This document shows, piece after piece, positions 56,970-64,000 of a stretch of 64,000 nucleotides of DNA. Under the pieces are notes generated by a model. The model did not search any database. It saw nothing but the letters and a program-made list of their open reading frames with translations, and was not told where the DNA came from. The DNA lies in contig CAWAOX010000015.1 in the NCBI GenBank assembly GCA_963783835.1, forward strand, positions 186,001-250,000, given 5' to 3'. The position numbers and the translations under genes are program-made. How positions within the stretch are numbered: the first letter of the stretch is position 1; every line of letters starts with the position of its first letter. The stretch is from CAIQPS01 sp963783835. GTDB lineage: Bacteria; Actinomycetota; Thermoleophilia; RBG-16-64-13.

Positions 56970-58199
56970 CTATTCCGCTATCCAGATCACCACGACGACG
57001 TGAGTACCTGCCTCATCGGGCATGACGCTCGGCGTTCCCGTCTTCTCTCCCGATTCGGACGCCAGTGTGGACGTGGTGAAATCGTAGCCCCAGACGGCAG
57101 GCTGCAAAGCCCGTTGGGCAGCGAGCACTGGGAACGACTTCTTGTGCGCGAGCAGGCGTTCCGAAGAGCTGTTCTCCGTCCCCGGAGGACCTCCCTCTAC
57201 TCTTACCACGAGGCCGAGGGAGGCGCCGATCGAGCGCACCAAGTCCACCAGTTCTTCCGCGTCCTCCCGGGGCAGGAACACCGCGTAGGTGGGTCCGCCA
57301 AGCCACAGAGACTCGTCGAGGGGCAGCAATCCGGTGAAGCCGGTGATCTGGTAGACGACGTTGGCGGCTTGCTCTGCAGATACAGTGGGCAGGGTCGGGG
57401 CGCCCGCGACGGTATCGGTGACCGTCTGAGTCGCGCCACCGGCGGTCGTCTCGGTCCCAGCGTCAGCCGTCGTATCCGTGCCGCCGGCCGCGATCGTGGT
57501 GGTGCTCTGATCGTCGCCGGTAGGCGCGGCTAGCGGGGCCCGGAACGAGACGTAGGCCGGTGTCTGAGCCTTCTCCAGGGCGCGGATCATGGTCTTGCGG
57601 TCTTGCGTGGCGGCGACCGTCACCGGAGCCGTTTCGGAGGCGGGAGGCCCGGCGGCGAGGGCGGTGGTGCTGGTTGCCCCTGCGCTGGTCACGGTAGCCG
57701 CCGCGCCTGCCATCGTCGCTTCGGGGGCGGCCGTGGTCGCGCTCGCTGCCATCGTAGTGATATCCCCGACCGCCCGGTCGGTGTTGGTGGCCATCTCGGG
57801 GCTCGAGCCGGAGCGAATGACGCCGTACACGCTGACCGCCACGAGAAGAGCCACTACCGCGACGCCGGCCGGTAGCCAGGCTCGAAGGGTGCCATACCAC
57901 TTGGGCGTGCGAGAGGGTTTCGCTACCTGGGCCGGCCGCGCGAGCGGCTGTCCGCCCGGCGAGGGGAAGATCATCTCCCCGATGGCCCGGTACTGCAGGT
58001 CTTCCGGTGGATCGTCGAGAGGGGTCTCTTGGAGGAATCTGACGACGGATTGCTGCTTGCGCAGGCGGGCCGCACAATCGGGGCAGCCGGAGAGATGGTT
58101 CTCGACCATCGCCCTGGTCTCCTGGTCGAGTTGCCCATCGAGATAATCGACGGCTGCCTCGGCCCAATCGTCTACGTGCTGGTCGCCCCTGATCATCAT
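56970..58199 (-). CDS. Zinc-finger anti-sigma factor, membrane-anchored
   Basis: 409 residues. The cytoplasmic N-terminal zf-HC2/ZAS domain has HLSGCPDC (H-x3-C-x2-C). One transmembrane helix lies near 108-127 (LPAGVAVVALLVAVSVYGVI), then a long Ala/Thr-rich extracytoplasmic stretch (about 135-260) and a globular C-terminal domain of unknown type. Two ATGs (58199, 58196) are both possible; the gene overlaps the sigma stop. It probably sequesters the cotranscribed ECF sigma factor and releases it on an envelope or redox signal (inference). Confidence 0.87.
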   Translation of the reverse strand: MMIRGDQHVDDWAEAAVDYLDGQLDQETRAMVENHLSGCPDCAARLRKQQSVVRFLQETPLDDPPEDLQYRAIGEMIFPSPGGQPLARPAQVAKPSRTPKWYGTLRAWLPAGVAVVALLVAVSVYGVIRSGSSPEMATNTDRAVGDITTMAASATTAAPEATMAGAAATVTSAGATSTTALAAGPPASETAPVTVAATQDRKTMIRALEKAQTPAYVSFRAPLAAPTGDDQSTTTIAAGGTDTTADAGTETTAGGATQTVTDTVAGAPTLPTVSAEQAANVVYQITGFTGLLPLDESLWLGGPTYAVFLPREDAEELVDLVRSIGASLGLVVRVEGGPPGTENSSSERLLAHKKSFPVLAAQRALQPAVWGYDFTTSTLASESGEKTGTPSVMPDEAGTHVVVVIWIAE

Positions 58200-58855
58200 C
58201 CTCTACGTTCCCCCGTTGTACCCGGCGATGTGACGCCGGTGTGCGGACCGGGGTTCCGTTCACCGGGCAGAGCGTACCCCGCCTCGGTCAACGCGGCCGC
58301 GAGCGCCTCTCTCGCACGGAATATCCGGGACTTGATGGTCCCCTCCTGGACCCCCAGTATCTCCGCCGCTTCGTCATATGGAAAGCCGAGCAAGTCGCAC
58401 AGAACGACCGCGAAGCGGAACCCCTCGTTGAGACTCATAAGGGCGTCGCGCAGCGGATCGGACAGGCCGTCGATGGCGGGATCGATCCCATCCCGACCCG
58501 AACCCACCACAGAGCCGCCGCTGCCGGGTCCCGAATAGTTTTCCAGGATCTCCCCGTCCATGGGCTCCGGACGCTGCCTGCGCAGATGATCGTAGGCGGC
58601 GTTGACCACGATGCGGTGGAGCCAGGTGGTGAAGCGGGCCTCGCCTTTGAAGGAGTCGAGGTTCCTGAAAGCCTTGATGAATGCTTCTTGAGCAACATCG
58701 GCGGCATCCCACGGGTTGCCGACAGTACGAAGGGCCAGGTTGTAGACCCTCCGCTCGTGCCGCCTGTAGAGCTCCGTCAGGGCGTCGGTATCGCCGCTAC
58801 GCGCTCGCTCGATGAGATAGGTGTCGGCATCGCGCACCTGCGGGCTCAGGCTCAA
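58196..58855 (-). CDS. ECF (sigma-24 type) RNA polymerase sigma factor
   Basis: 219 residues. Region 2 has ELYRRHERRVYNLALR and the DAADVAQEAFIKAFR -10 recognition helix; region 4 has FRFAVVLCDLLGFPYDEAAE with the HTH helix GTIKSRIFRARE. The linker between regions is about 25 residues, Gly/Asp-rich. The start TTG 58855 has AAGGAG about 12 bases away, slightly long; GTG six codons later is an alternative. It is cotranscribed with the anti-sigma gene downstream. Confidence 0.92.
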   Translation of the reverse strand: MSLSPQVRDADTYLIERARSGDTDALTELYRRHERRVYNLALRTVGNPWDAADVAQEAFIKAFRNLDSFKGEARFTTWLHRIVVNAAYDHLRRQRPEPMDGEILENYSGPGSGGSVVGSGRDGIDPAIDGLSDPLRDALMSLNEGFRFAVVLCDLLGFPYDEAAEILGVQEGTIKSRIFRAREALAAALTEAGYALPGERNPGPHTGVTSPGTTGERRG

Positions 58856-58901
58856 GCGTCGTCAGTGCTCCTTCAACTCCACGTCCTCCCACGTGCTTCA
58901 C

Positions 58902-58907
58902 ATTCTA
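58902..58907 (-). promoter_or_regulatory. Possible -10 box of the sigma/anti-sigma operon
   Basis: TAGAAT on the minus strand, 47 bases before TTG 58855. I looked for an ECF-type GGAAC/GTC pair for autoregulation and saw none convincing. Confidence 0.35.
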
Positions 58908-58969
58908 ACAGGGTCGCTTATGCTAAGGTCGATTTGACCTGCGTGCGACGCGAAGAGAGGTGAGCACCC

Positions 58970-59335
58970 ATGCCGGAAGAGGACGTGAGCAGCCCCGAGG
59001 CCGAAGGGGTCGACGCAGACGAGCAGGAGGCGATGCGGCGGCTTCAGGAAGAGATCGGCCGCTTGTCGGTCGCCGACCATGTGCTGCTCATGATGCATTC
59101 GCTCTCGTCATTGGCGGTCGACAGGCTGGGGCTCGCTCCCGAGTCCGCCGCCCGCAAGGACATGGAGCAGGCTCGGCTCGCCGTTGACGCCTTCAGAGCA
59201 CTCCTTGGGGTGCTGGAGGGCAAACGGCCGGCCGAAGAGATCACGGCTCACCGCGCGGTGCTTTCCCAGCTGCAAATGGCCTACGTGGGGGCGCTCGAGA
59301 GTGGGGATGCCGCCGGAGCCGCCGGAGGCTCGTGA
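58970..59335 (+). CDS. DUF1844 family protein
   Basis: 121 residues, acidic. The central block SVADHVLLMMHSLSSLAVDRLGL is the DUF1844 hallmark, followed by a second helix DMEQARLAVDAFRALLGVL. Predicted soluble and helical; no function known for the family. An AGAGAGGTGAG precedes ATG 58970. It is often found near translation or polyamine genes; here it precedes mtnP. Confidence 0.82.
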   Translation: MPEEDVSSPEAEGVDADEQEAMRRLQEEIGRLSVADHVLLMMHSLSSLAVDRLGLAPESAARKDMEQARLAVDAFRALLGVLEGKRPAEEITAHRAVLSQLQMAYVGALESGDAAGAAGGS

Positions 59336-59395
59336 TACGCTGTCCACTCGGTGATGGCAAGGAATCGCGGGGTCGCACATCCCCAAAGGAGGAGT

Positions 59396-60259
59396 ATGTC
59401 CGTCCAGATCGGCATCATCGGCGGGAGCGGGCTCTACGACATGGCAGATTTGACGGACCGTGAGGAAGTCCGGCTATCGACGCCGTTCGGCGAGCCCAGC
59501 GGTCCGTATGTGCTCGCGACGCTGCGTGGACGTCGCGTGGCGTTCCTGGCCCGGCACGGAGCCGGCCACCGGATCCCGCCCTCGGAGCTGAACTTCCGCG
59601 CCAACATCTTCGGATTCAAGCTTCTGGGCGTCGAACGGGTCTTCTCGGCCAGCGCGGTCGGCAGCCTCAGAGAGGAGTACCCGCCGCTCGATGTGGTGGT
59701 GCCCGACCAGTTCTTCGATAGGACGCGCGGGCGGATCAGCACGTTCTTCGCCGGGCAAGGCATGGCGGTGCACGTATCGTTCGCACACCCGGTCTGCCCC
59801 GAGCTGAGCGGCATCGCCTTCGAATCGGCGCAGGCGGCGGGCGCGCGGGCCCACATGGGCGGTACCTACGTCTGTATGGAGGGGCCTCAGTTCTCCACGG
59901 TGGCCGAGTCGCGGCTCTACCGGAGCTGGGGGATGGACGTGATCGGGATGACCAACCTTCAGGAAGCGAAATTAGCCCGGGAAGCCGAGATCTGCTACAC
60001 GACCATCGCGCTCGTCACCGACTACGACTCCTGGCATCCCGAGCACGAGAACGTGACCGTGGACATGATCGTTGCGAACTTGACGAAGAACGCCGAGATG
60101 GCACAGCAGCTTATCGCGGAGGCGGTTGGGCGCGTGCCGGCCGAGCGTGGATGTGCGTGCGGCAGCGCCCTGGCCACGGCTATCATCACGAGCCCCGACG
60201 CCATCTCCGCCGAGACGAAGCGGGACCTTGCCCCGATAATCGGCAAGTACGTAAGGTGA
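59396..60259 (+). CDS. mtnP: S-methyl-5'-thioadenosine phosphorylase
   Basis: Phosphorolysis of methylthioadenosine to adenine and 5-methylthioribose-1-phosphate. 287 residues from ATG 59396, chosen for the adjacent AAAGGAGG and the canonical start QIGIIGGSGLYDM. The family-2 phosphorylase motifs FLARHGAGHRIPPSELNFRA, SAVGSLREEYPP and VCMEGPQFSTVAESRLYR are present, and NLQEAKLAREAEICY follows. A substrate-related enzyme (adenosine or methylthioinosine phosphorylase) is possible. The PfkB-family gene follows after 7 bases. Confidence 0.92.
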   Translation: MSVQIGIIGGSGLYDMADLTDREEVRLSTPFGEPSGPYVLATLRGRRVAFLARHGAGHRIPPSELNFRANIFGFKLLGVERVFSASAVGSLREEYPPLDVVVPDQFFDRTRGRISTFFAGQGMAVHVSFAHPVCPELSGIAFESAQAAGARAHMGGTYVCMEGPQFSTVAESRLYRSWGMDVIGMTNLQEAKLAREAEICYTTIALVTDYDSWHPEHENVTVDMIVANLTKNAEMAQQLIAEAVGRVPAERGCACGSALATAIITSPDAISAETKRDLAPIIGKYVR

Positions 60260-60266
60260 GGCGGCC

Positions 60267-61186
60267 ATGAACCCTATCCTCGCTGTCGGCTCGGTCGCGT
60301 TCGACACCATCAAGAACCCGTTCGGCGAGGCACCGCGGGTGGTCGGAGGCTCGGCCACGTATTTCTCCGTGGCCGCGTCGTTCTTCACCGACGTGAGGCT
60401 GGTGGCCGTGGTGGGGGAGGACTTCGCGGAGCAGGGCGATCGCACGTCTTCGGTGGCCGCTCGATCGATCTTGCCGGTCTGCAGACCGTGCCCGGCGAGA
60501 CGTTCCGGTGGAAGGGCGAGTACGGGTTCGACCTGAACCAGCGCGAGACCATCTACACCAAGCTGAACGTCTTCGAGCAGTTCCAGCCGGTCATACCCGA
60601 GGCCTACCGCTCGTCCCCGTTCGTGTTCCTGGGCAATATCCATCCCCGACTGCAATTCGAGGTGCTCGACCAGGTAACGGCGCCTCGCCTGGTGGCGGCC
60701 GACACCATGAACTACTGGATAGAGGGCACGCCGGACGAGCTTCGCGAGGTCCTCAAGCGAGTCGACATACTGATCATCAACGATTCCGAGGCGAGGGAAC
60801 TGTCGCATGAGGCGAACCTCGTCAAGGCCGCGCGCGTGCTTCGGTCCATGGGGCCCTGCACGGTCGTCATCAAGCGTGGCGAGCACGGCGTGCTGATGAC
60901 CTGCTCGGGCGAAGGGGAGTTCTTCGCGGCGCCTGCCATGCCCCTGGAGGAGGTGTTCGACCCGACCGGCGCAGGCGACACGTTCGCCGGCGGCTTCATG
61001 GGTTATCTAGCAGCATGTGGGGAGACCACCGACGCGGCGATGGCCCGGGCCATCATCTACGGGAGCACGCTCGCATCGTTCGCGGTGGAGGACTTCAGCA
61101 TCGATCGTCTTCTGCGCCTGACGAGGGACGAGATCGAGGAACGCTTCCGTCACTTCAGGCGATTGACGTATTTCGACGAGGGATAG
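60267..61186 (+). pseudogene. PfkB family carbohydrate kinase, interrupted by a frameshift
   Basis: The N-terminal 58 codons (ILAVGSVAFDTI, VGGSATYFSV, VAVVGEDFAEQ) and the remaining 248 codons (HVFGGRSIDLAGLQTVPGET onward, ending with the DPTGAGDTFAGGF catalytic motif) are in different frames. One base is missing near 60440-60443, between GGCGATCG and CACGTC. Restoring it would give a normal protein of about 305 residues. It may be an assembly or sequencing error, a recent mutation or a true frameshift site. The gene overlaps no other ORF and follows mtnP, so a role in nucleoside or methylthioribose sugar salvage is suggested but not shown. Confidence 0.82.
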
Positions 61187-61220
61187 CCGGCCCCGAGCGT
61201 CTCCCGGGGCGCGCGGCGCG

Positions 61221-61241
61221 GTCCGGCGGGCAAGGCCGGAC
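61221..61241. terminator. Hairpin between converging pfkB-like and hypothetical genes
   Basis: GTCCGGC (61221-61227) pairs with GCCGGAC (61235-61241), loop of 7, between convergent stops at 61186 and 61250. A perfect 7-bp stem without a T tract. Confidence 0.45.
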
Positions 61242-61249
61242 GGGGGGGA

Positions 61250-61801
61250 TCAGGCCTCCGGTCCCTCCGGCTCAGGAAGCTCCGCGGGCGCTTGCCGCGG
61301 CCGGCCCCCTTGGGGTGCCTGGGTGACCGCCGCATCGCGGGCCGGCGCTCGGGCGGCAGCCGCTTCAGCCGGGGCATCGGTCTGCGCCGTCGCGGCGGCC
61401 TCCGGGGCGGGCGCTTCGGCTGCCCGGAGTTCGTCGGCAGTCGGGTAGTCCACCACAACCTTGTCGCCGTCACGGCGGATAGTCGTGTTCTGGAGGTAGG
61501 CCAGGGTCGACGATTTGCGCGTGTCGTCGGTTTCGCCGGCGAGCGCGACGTCCATGTCGAGCACGCTCCCGTAAAGCTGCTCCACGAGACGGATGGACTC
61601 GTCTGCGGTCAGGTTCAGCGGCTTCAGCTGGGTGGACACTTTGTCGAGGATGGCCTTGAGGGCGGTGAGAGAATCGCTTTCCTGGAGGTCGCCTTCACCG
61701 CTCCGGCGCTGCTGGTCGTCTTCGGGCTGATAATCCCGGCGGTCGGCATCTCGCCGGTCCCTGTCCCGGCCATCCCTGTCCCGGCCGTCTCTCTTGCTCA
61801 T
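61250..61801 (-). CDS. Charged hypothetical protein with Arg/Asp repeats
   Basis: 183 residues. The first 30 are an Arg/Asp repeat (RDGRDRDGRDRDRRDADRRD). A helical core follows (SLTALKAILDKVSTQLKPLN, ADESIRLVEQLYGSVLDM), then a short beta-rich piece (TTIRRDGDKVVVDYPTADEL) and an Ala/Pro-rich tail of 55 residues. No family recognised; Arg/Asp tails often bind RNA or proteins. ATG 61801 overlaps the epimerase stop (ATGA). Confidence 0.7.
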   Translation of the reverse strand: MSKRDGRDRDGRDRDRRDADRRDYQPEDDQQRRSGEGDLQESDSLTALKAILDKVSTQLKPLNLTADESIRLVEQLYGSVLDMDVALAGETDDTRKSSTLAYLQNTTIRRDGDKVVVDYPTADELRAAEAPAPEAAATAQTDAPAEAAAARAPARDAAVTQAPQGGRPRQAPAELPEPEGPEA

Positions 61802-62734
61802 GACTGCTTCCTCTCGATCTGATTCCGATAGAACTCCACGGCCTGCGCCACGCCCTCGACGAAGTCGACCTTCCAGCTCCATCCGAGCTCGCGTTCGGCT
61901 TTGGAGGCGTCCAGCGCTATGCGCTCGACCTCTCCCGGCCGCACCGGCTGCGAACCGGGGAGCCATCTCCGACCCCACCGCGGCGCGGACGGCCTGGAAC
62001 ACCTCGAGGTCGGTGACCTCGATGCCTCGCCCCAGATTGTAGACGCCGCTGACCGGGCTGTTAAGGGCGAGTACGTTCGCGGCGGCGATGTCGGCCACGT
62101 TACAGTAGTCGCGGGTCTTGGTGCCGTCGCCGAAGACGACGGGCTGCTGACCGGCGAGCATCTGCAGCGAGAAGATGGCGACCACCCCGGCTTCGCCGTG
62201 AGGGTCCTGCCGGGGCCCGTAGACGTTCGGATAGCGGAGGACGACGTAGTCGACGCCGTGGTTCGCCTTGTACGCGAATAGGTAGTGCTCCACCGTGTGC
62301 TTGCTGACGCCGTAGGGCGAGATGGGGTCGATCGGGTGGGCTTCGTCGACCGGCAGGTAACTGGGCTCCCCGAAGAGGGCCCCGCCCGTTCCGGCGTAGA
62401 TGACCTTCCGCACGCCGTAGGCGCGGCAGCATTCCAGGAGGTTGAGGGAGCCGAGGATGTTGACAGACGCATCGTAGGCCGGCTCGCGTACCGAGCGGGT
62501 CACGTCGATGTGGGCCGCGTGGTGGACCACGACTTCCGGGATCTCCGACCTGAAGACCTCCTGGAGAGCCTGGTCGCGGATGTCGACCTCGTAGAACCGG
62601 GCGCCGGCCGGGAGATTCTCCCGCTTGCCGCTGGCCAGATTGTCCACGATGGCCACATCGTGGCCCAGGGCGAGCAGGCTGTCGCTCACATGCGAGGCTA
62701 TGAAGCCGGCTCCTCCGGTCACCAGGATCTTCAC
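61798..62734 (-). pseudogene. NAD-dependent sugar-nucleotide epimerase, interrupted by a frameshift
   Basis: The extended SDR motif GGAGFIASH opens the protein (NAD site), and the active site YGVSKHTVEHY, the SVNILGSLN segment and the typical YPNVYGPRQDP all read in one frame. After about residue 262 (near 61948) the ending (PVRPGEVERIALDASKAERE, LGWSWKVDFVEGVAQAVEFY) reads in another frame, ending with TGA at 61800-61798. One extra G, or two missing bases, explains it; the intact length would be about 311 residues, normal for UDP-glucose 4-epimerase-like proteins. In the unshifted frame the reading runs on into the next gene, giving a false 494-residue fusion. Confidence 0.85.
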
Positions 62735-62836
62735 GCACCCTCCATTCGAATCACCGACCTCTGTCCACGTTGCCAGTGTAGTGCAGAAACGGGCCGGAGG
62801 TCAGCGGCCAGGGGTCGGGCACGCGGCCGAATACGC

Positions 62837-62842
62837 TATACT
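62837..62842 (+). promoter_or_regulatory. -10 box for the tRNA cluster
   Basis: TATACT lies 31 bases before tRNA-Pro(TGG); no clear -35. Confidence 0.5.
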
Positions 62843-62873
62843 CTCGCGGCCGAAGCCAAGGGAGTGCGGCTGT

Positions 62874-62950
62874 CGGGACGTGGCGCAGCCTGGTAGCGCA
62901 CCTGCTTTGGGAGCAGGGGGTCGGAGGTTCAAATCCTCTCGTCCCGACCA
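62874..62950 (+). tRNA. tRNA-Pro (anticodon TGG)
   Basis: 77 bases with encoded CCA. Acceptor CGGGACG pairs with CGTCCCG; the anticodon loop is TTTGGGA (TGG), and the T arm is GGAGG-TTCAAAT-CCTCT. Confidence 0.96.
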
Positions 62951-62981
62951 TGTTCCGGCTGGGGCGGCAGGGCACAAGCAG

Positions 62982-63054
62982 GCGGGTGTAGCTCAGTTGG
63001 CAGAGCGTCAGCCTTCCAAGCTGAATGTCGCGGGTTCGAACCCCGTCGCCCGCT
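62982..63054 (+). tRNA. tRNA-Gly (anticodon TCC)
   Basis: Acceptor GCGGGTG pairs with CGCCCGC, discriminator T. The anticodon loop CTTCCAA gives TCC. CCA is not encoded (CCT follows). Confidence 0.95.
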
Positions 63055-63094
63055 CCTCCGCCGGCCGCTTGCCACAGCGGCGGTGGTGGGTCGT

Positions 63095-63168
<74 letters not shown>

Positions 63169-63483
63169 TATCCATTTTGCAGGCATTGCTTCTTCCCACG
63201 GTGTCTGCTCTTCTCTCCATCTGTGCCATTTGCTACGCGCTTGAGGATCTCGGTCTGAAGTCGACCAGGATCCGGTGATCGTGGGCGATCGGTAGGCCCT
63301 TCTCGCCCGAACGGATGCTGGGCCTTTCATGAGGCGCCTGCCGGGGCATATTGCGCACCGGCAGGCTCTGAGGGCGTCCGGATCATGCGTGACGGGCTGC
63401 GGTGACAGACGGAGGGAATAGCGGGATCACCTAGAACAAGCAACAAGCAGGAACGTAACCTCAATAGACAGGGAGAAGAGCAG
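63169..63483. other. Non-coding stretch after the tRNA cluster
   Basis: About 315 bases with no credible coding frame, no recognised RNA and lower coding-like periodicity than elsewhere. Position next to tRNA-Arg makes it a possible integration site, but I found no repeat of the tRNA 3' end. Confidence 0.4.
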
Positions 63484-63714
63484 ATGCTCTGGATGCTCTG
63501 GCTCTTGGTTATTCCGGTTCTCGGCGCTTGCTTGTTCCTCTTCGCCCTTGGCCGTTCCGCTGCGAGACCTTACCCTAAGCCATCACCGATGTCAGCTCCT
63601 GAACCGGAACGTGCAGAGGAGCCGTCAAAGGGGGCCCGGCGATTCGCCGCCGCTTTGAGGCTGGTCCACTGTACCGAGGTCTCTCGGCTCAGACCGGGTA
63701 CGTCAGGTTCCTAG
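63484..63714 (+). CDS. Small membrane-anchored hypothetical protein
   Basis: 76 residues from ATG 63484 with GGGAGAAGAGC upstream. One N-terminal helix (MLWLLVIPVLGACLFLFALG) is followed by a Pro/Glu-rich tail. The last 25 residues look less coding-like. A better-looking continuation (IRRRFEAG, YVRFLAETRKRRLADMEQDR) lies in another frame to TAG 63759-63761 after the run AAAGGGGGCCC near 63626, so a frameshift may have shortened it. Confidence 0.4.
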   Translation: MLWMLWLLVIPVLGACLFLFALGRSAARPYPKPSPMSAPEPERAEEPSKGARRFAAALRLVHCTEVSRLRPGTSGS

Positions 63715-63836
63715 CCGAGACACGGAAACGCCGTCTCGCCGACATGGAGCAGGATAGGTAGCACGGGCATCGAGGAGCCCGACTCCAACGAACGCCCCGT
63801 AGTGCGGGCCGCTCAGCCATACCCACCATGATTGCG

Positions 63837-63883
63837 CGCCCCCCCGGATTGACTGCTAACAAACCTTGTCAGCCGGGGGGGCG
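63837..63883. repeat. Large G/C inverted repeat
   Basis: CGCCCCCCCGG (63837-63847) pairs perfectly with CCGGGGGGGCG (63873-63883). Inside, TGAC pairs with GTCA around a loop of about 14 bases. It is an 11-bp stem plus inner stem in a gene-poor end region. It could be a terminator, a mobile-element end or a structured RNA; nothing nearby decides. Confidence 0.6.
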
Positions 63884-64000
63884 GTGGTCTCCCTGGCGGC
63901 TAGCGGAGGCCCACGATCGCGGATACTTCGGAGCGAGGCCGCCTAGCCGTCGACGCGGTTGGAGGCCACGTCCTCGTCTGGTCTTTCGAGAATGCTGGCG

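Noticed and set aside
61250..62734. A single 494-residue epimerase fused to a charged C-terminal domain
   Set aside because: The expected epimerase C-terminus is present in another frame and ends at 61798, where the next gene begins with its own ATG; the fusion is a by-product of a frameshift near 61948.

Overview
The window is a GC-rich (about two-thirds G+C by eye), densely packed chromosomal segment with no insertion sequence, prophage or CRISPR array that I can see. A fused PafB-PafC regulator, a CwlM-like cytoplasmic amidase, coiled-coil NlpC/P60 and M23 wall hydrolases, frequent GTG/TTG starts and many leaderless-looking promoters point to an actinomycete. Futalosine-pathway menaquinone genes, an ADP-forming acyl-CoA synthetase, rubrerythrin and a type IV pilus ATPase fit a deep-branching, probably anaerobic or facultative lineage better than Streptomyces or Mycobacterium. 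The assignment is inference; no rRNA is present.

Layout. 1-4.2 kb: MFS transporter and leuS. 4.3-6.2 kb: acsA on the minus strand. 6.4-15.7 kb: one long plus-strand cluster with a beta-CASP nuclease, a zinc alcohol dehydrogenase, pyruvate dehydrogenase E1 alpha and beta, two tandem nitroreductase-fold flavoproteins, E2, then mqnB and mqnD. 15.8-19.9 kb: an ABC-F ATPase converging on an M23 peptidase and a membrane protein. 20-26.7 kb: yajQ, a hydrolase, rubrerythrin, comEA-comEC-holA, and rpsT in reverse. 26.7-37.8 kb: murJ, lepA, a small membrane protein, hemW-hrcA-dnaJ-prmA-rnr, smpB and tmRNA, mostly translation and protein quality control.

37.8-48.2 kb: a small membrane protein with an apparent AUC start; a NiCo-type riboswitch with terminator in front of a CDF metal exporter whose transcript continues into an ADP-forming acyl-CoA synthetase; capA divergent from a cwlM-like gene; an NlpC/P60 protein that appears to start at AUU; a histone-deacetylase-family protein; pilT; and a small holin-like membrane protein. 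48.2-56.8 kb: the pafBC fusion divergent from an addB-addA helicase-nuclease pair, a DNA-damage module. 56.9-63.2 kb: tRNA-Pro, an ECF sigma/anti-sigma pair, a DUF1844 gene, mtnP, a PfkB kinase and a sugar-nucleotide epimerase that are each frameshifted, a charged hypothetical protein, and three tRNA genes. The last 0.8 kb is sparse, with one small membrane ORF and a large G/C hairpin.

The best second-look items are the riboswitch-controlled CDF/acyl-CoA synthetase transcript, the two non-canonical AUU/AUC starts with good Shine-Dalgarno spacing, the set of -10 boxes lying 6-11 bases before start codons, the nitroreductase pair inside the pyruvate dehydrogenase operon, and Fe-S-type cysteine sets in both AddA and AddB.
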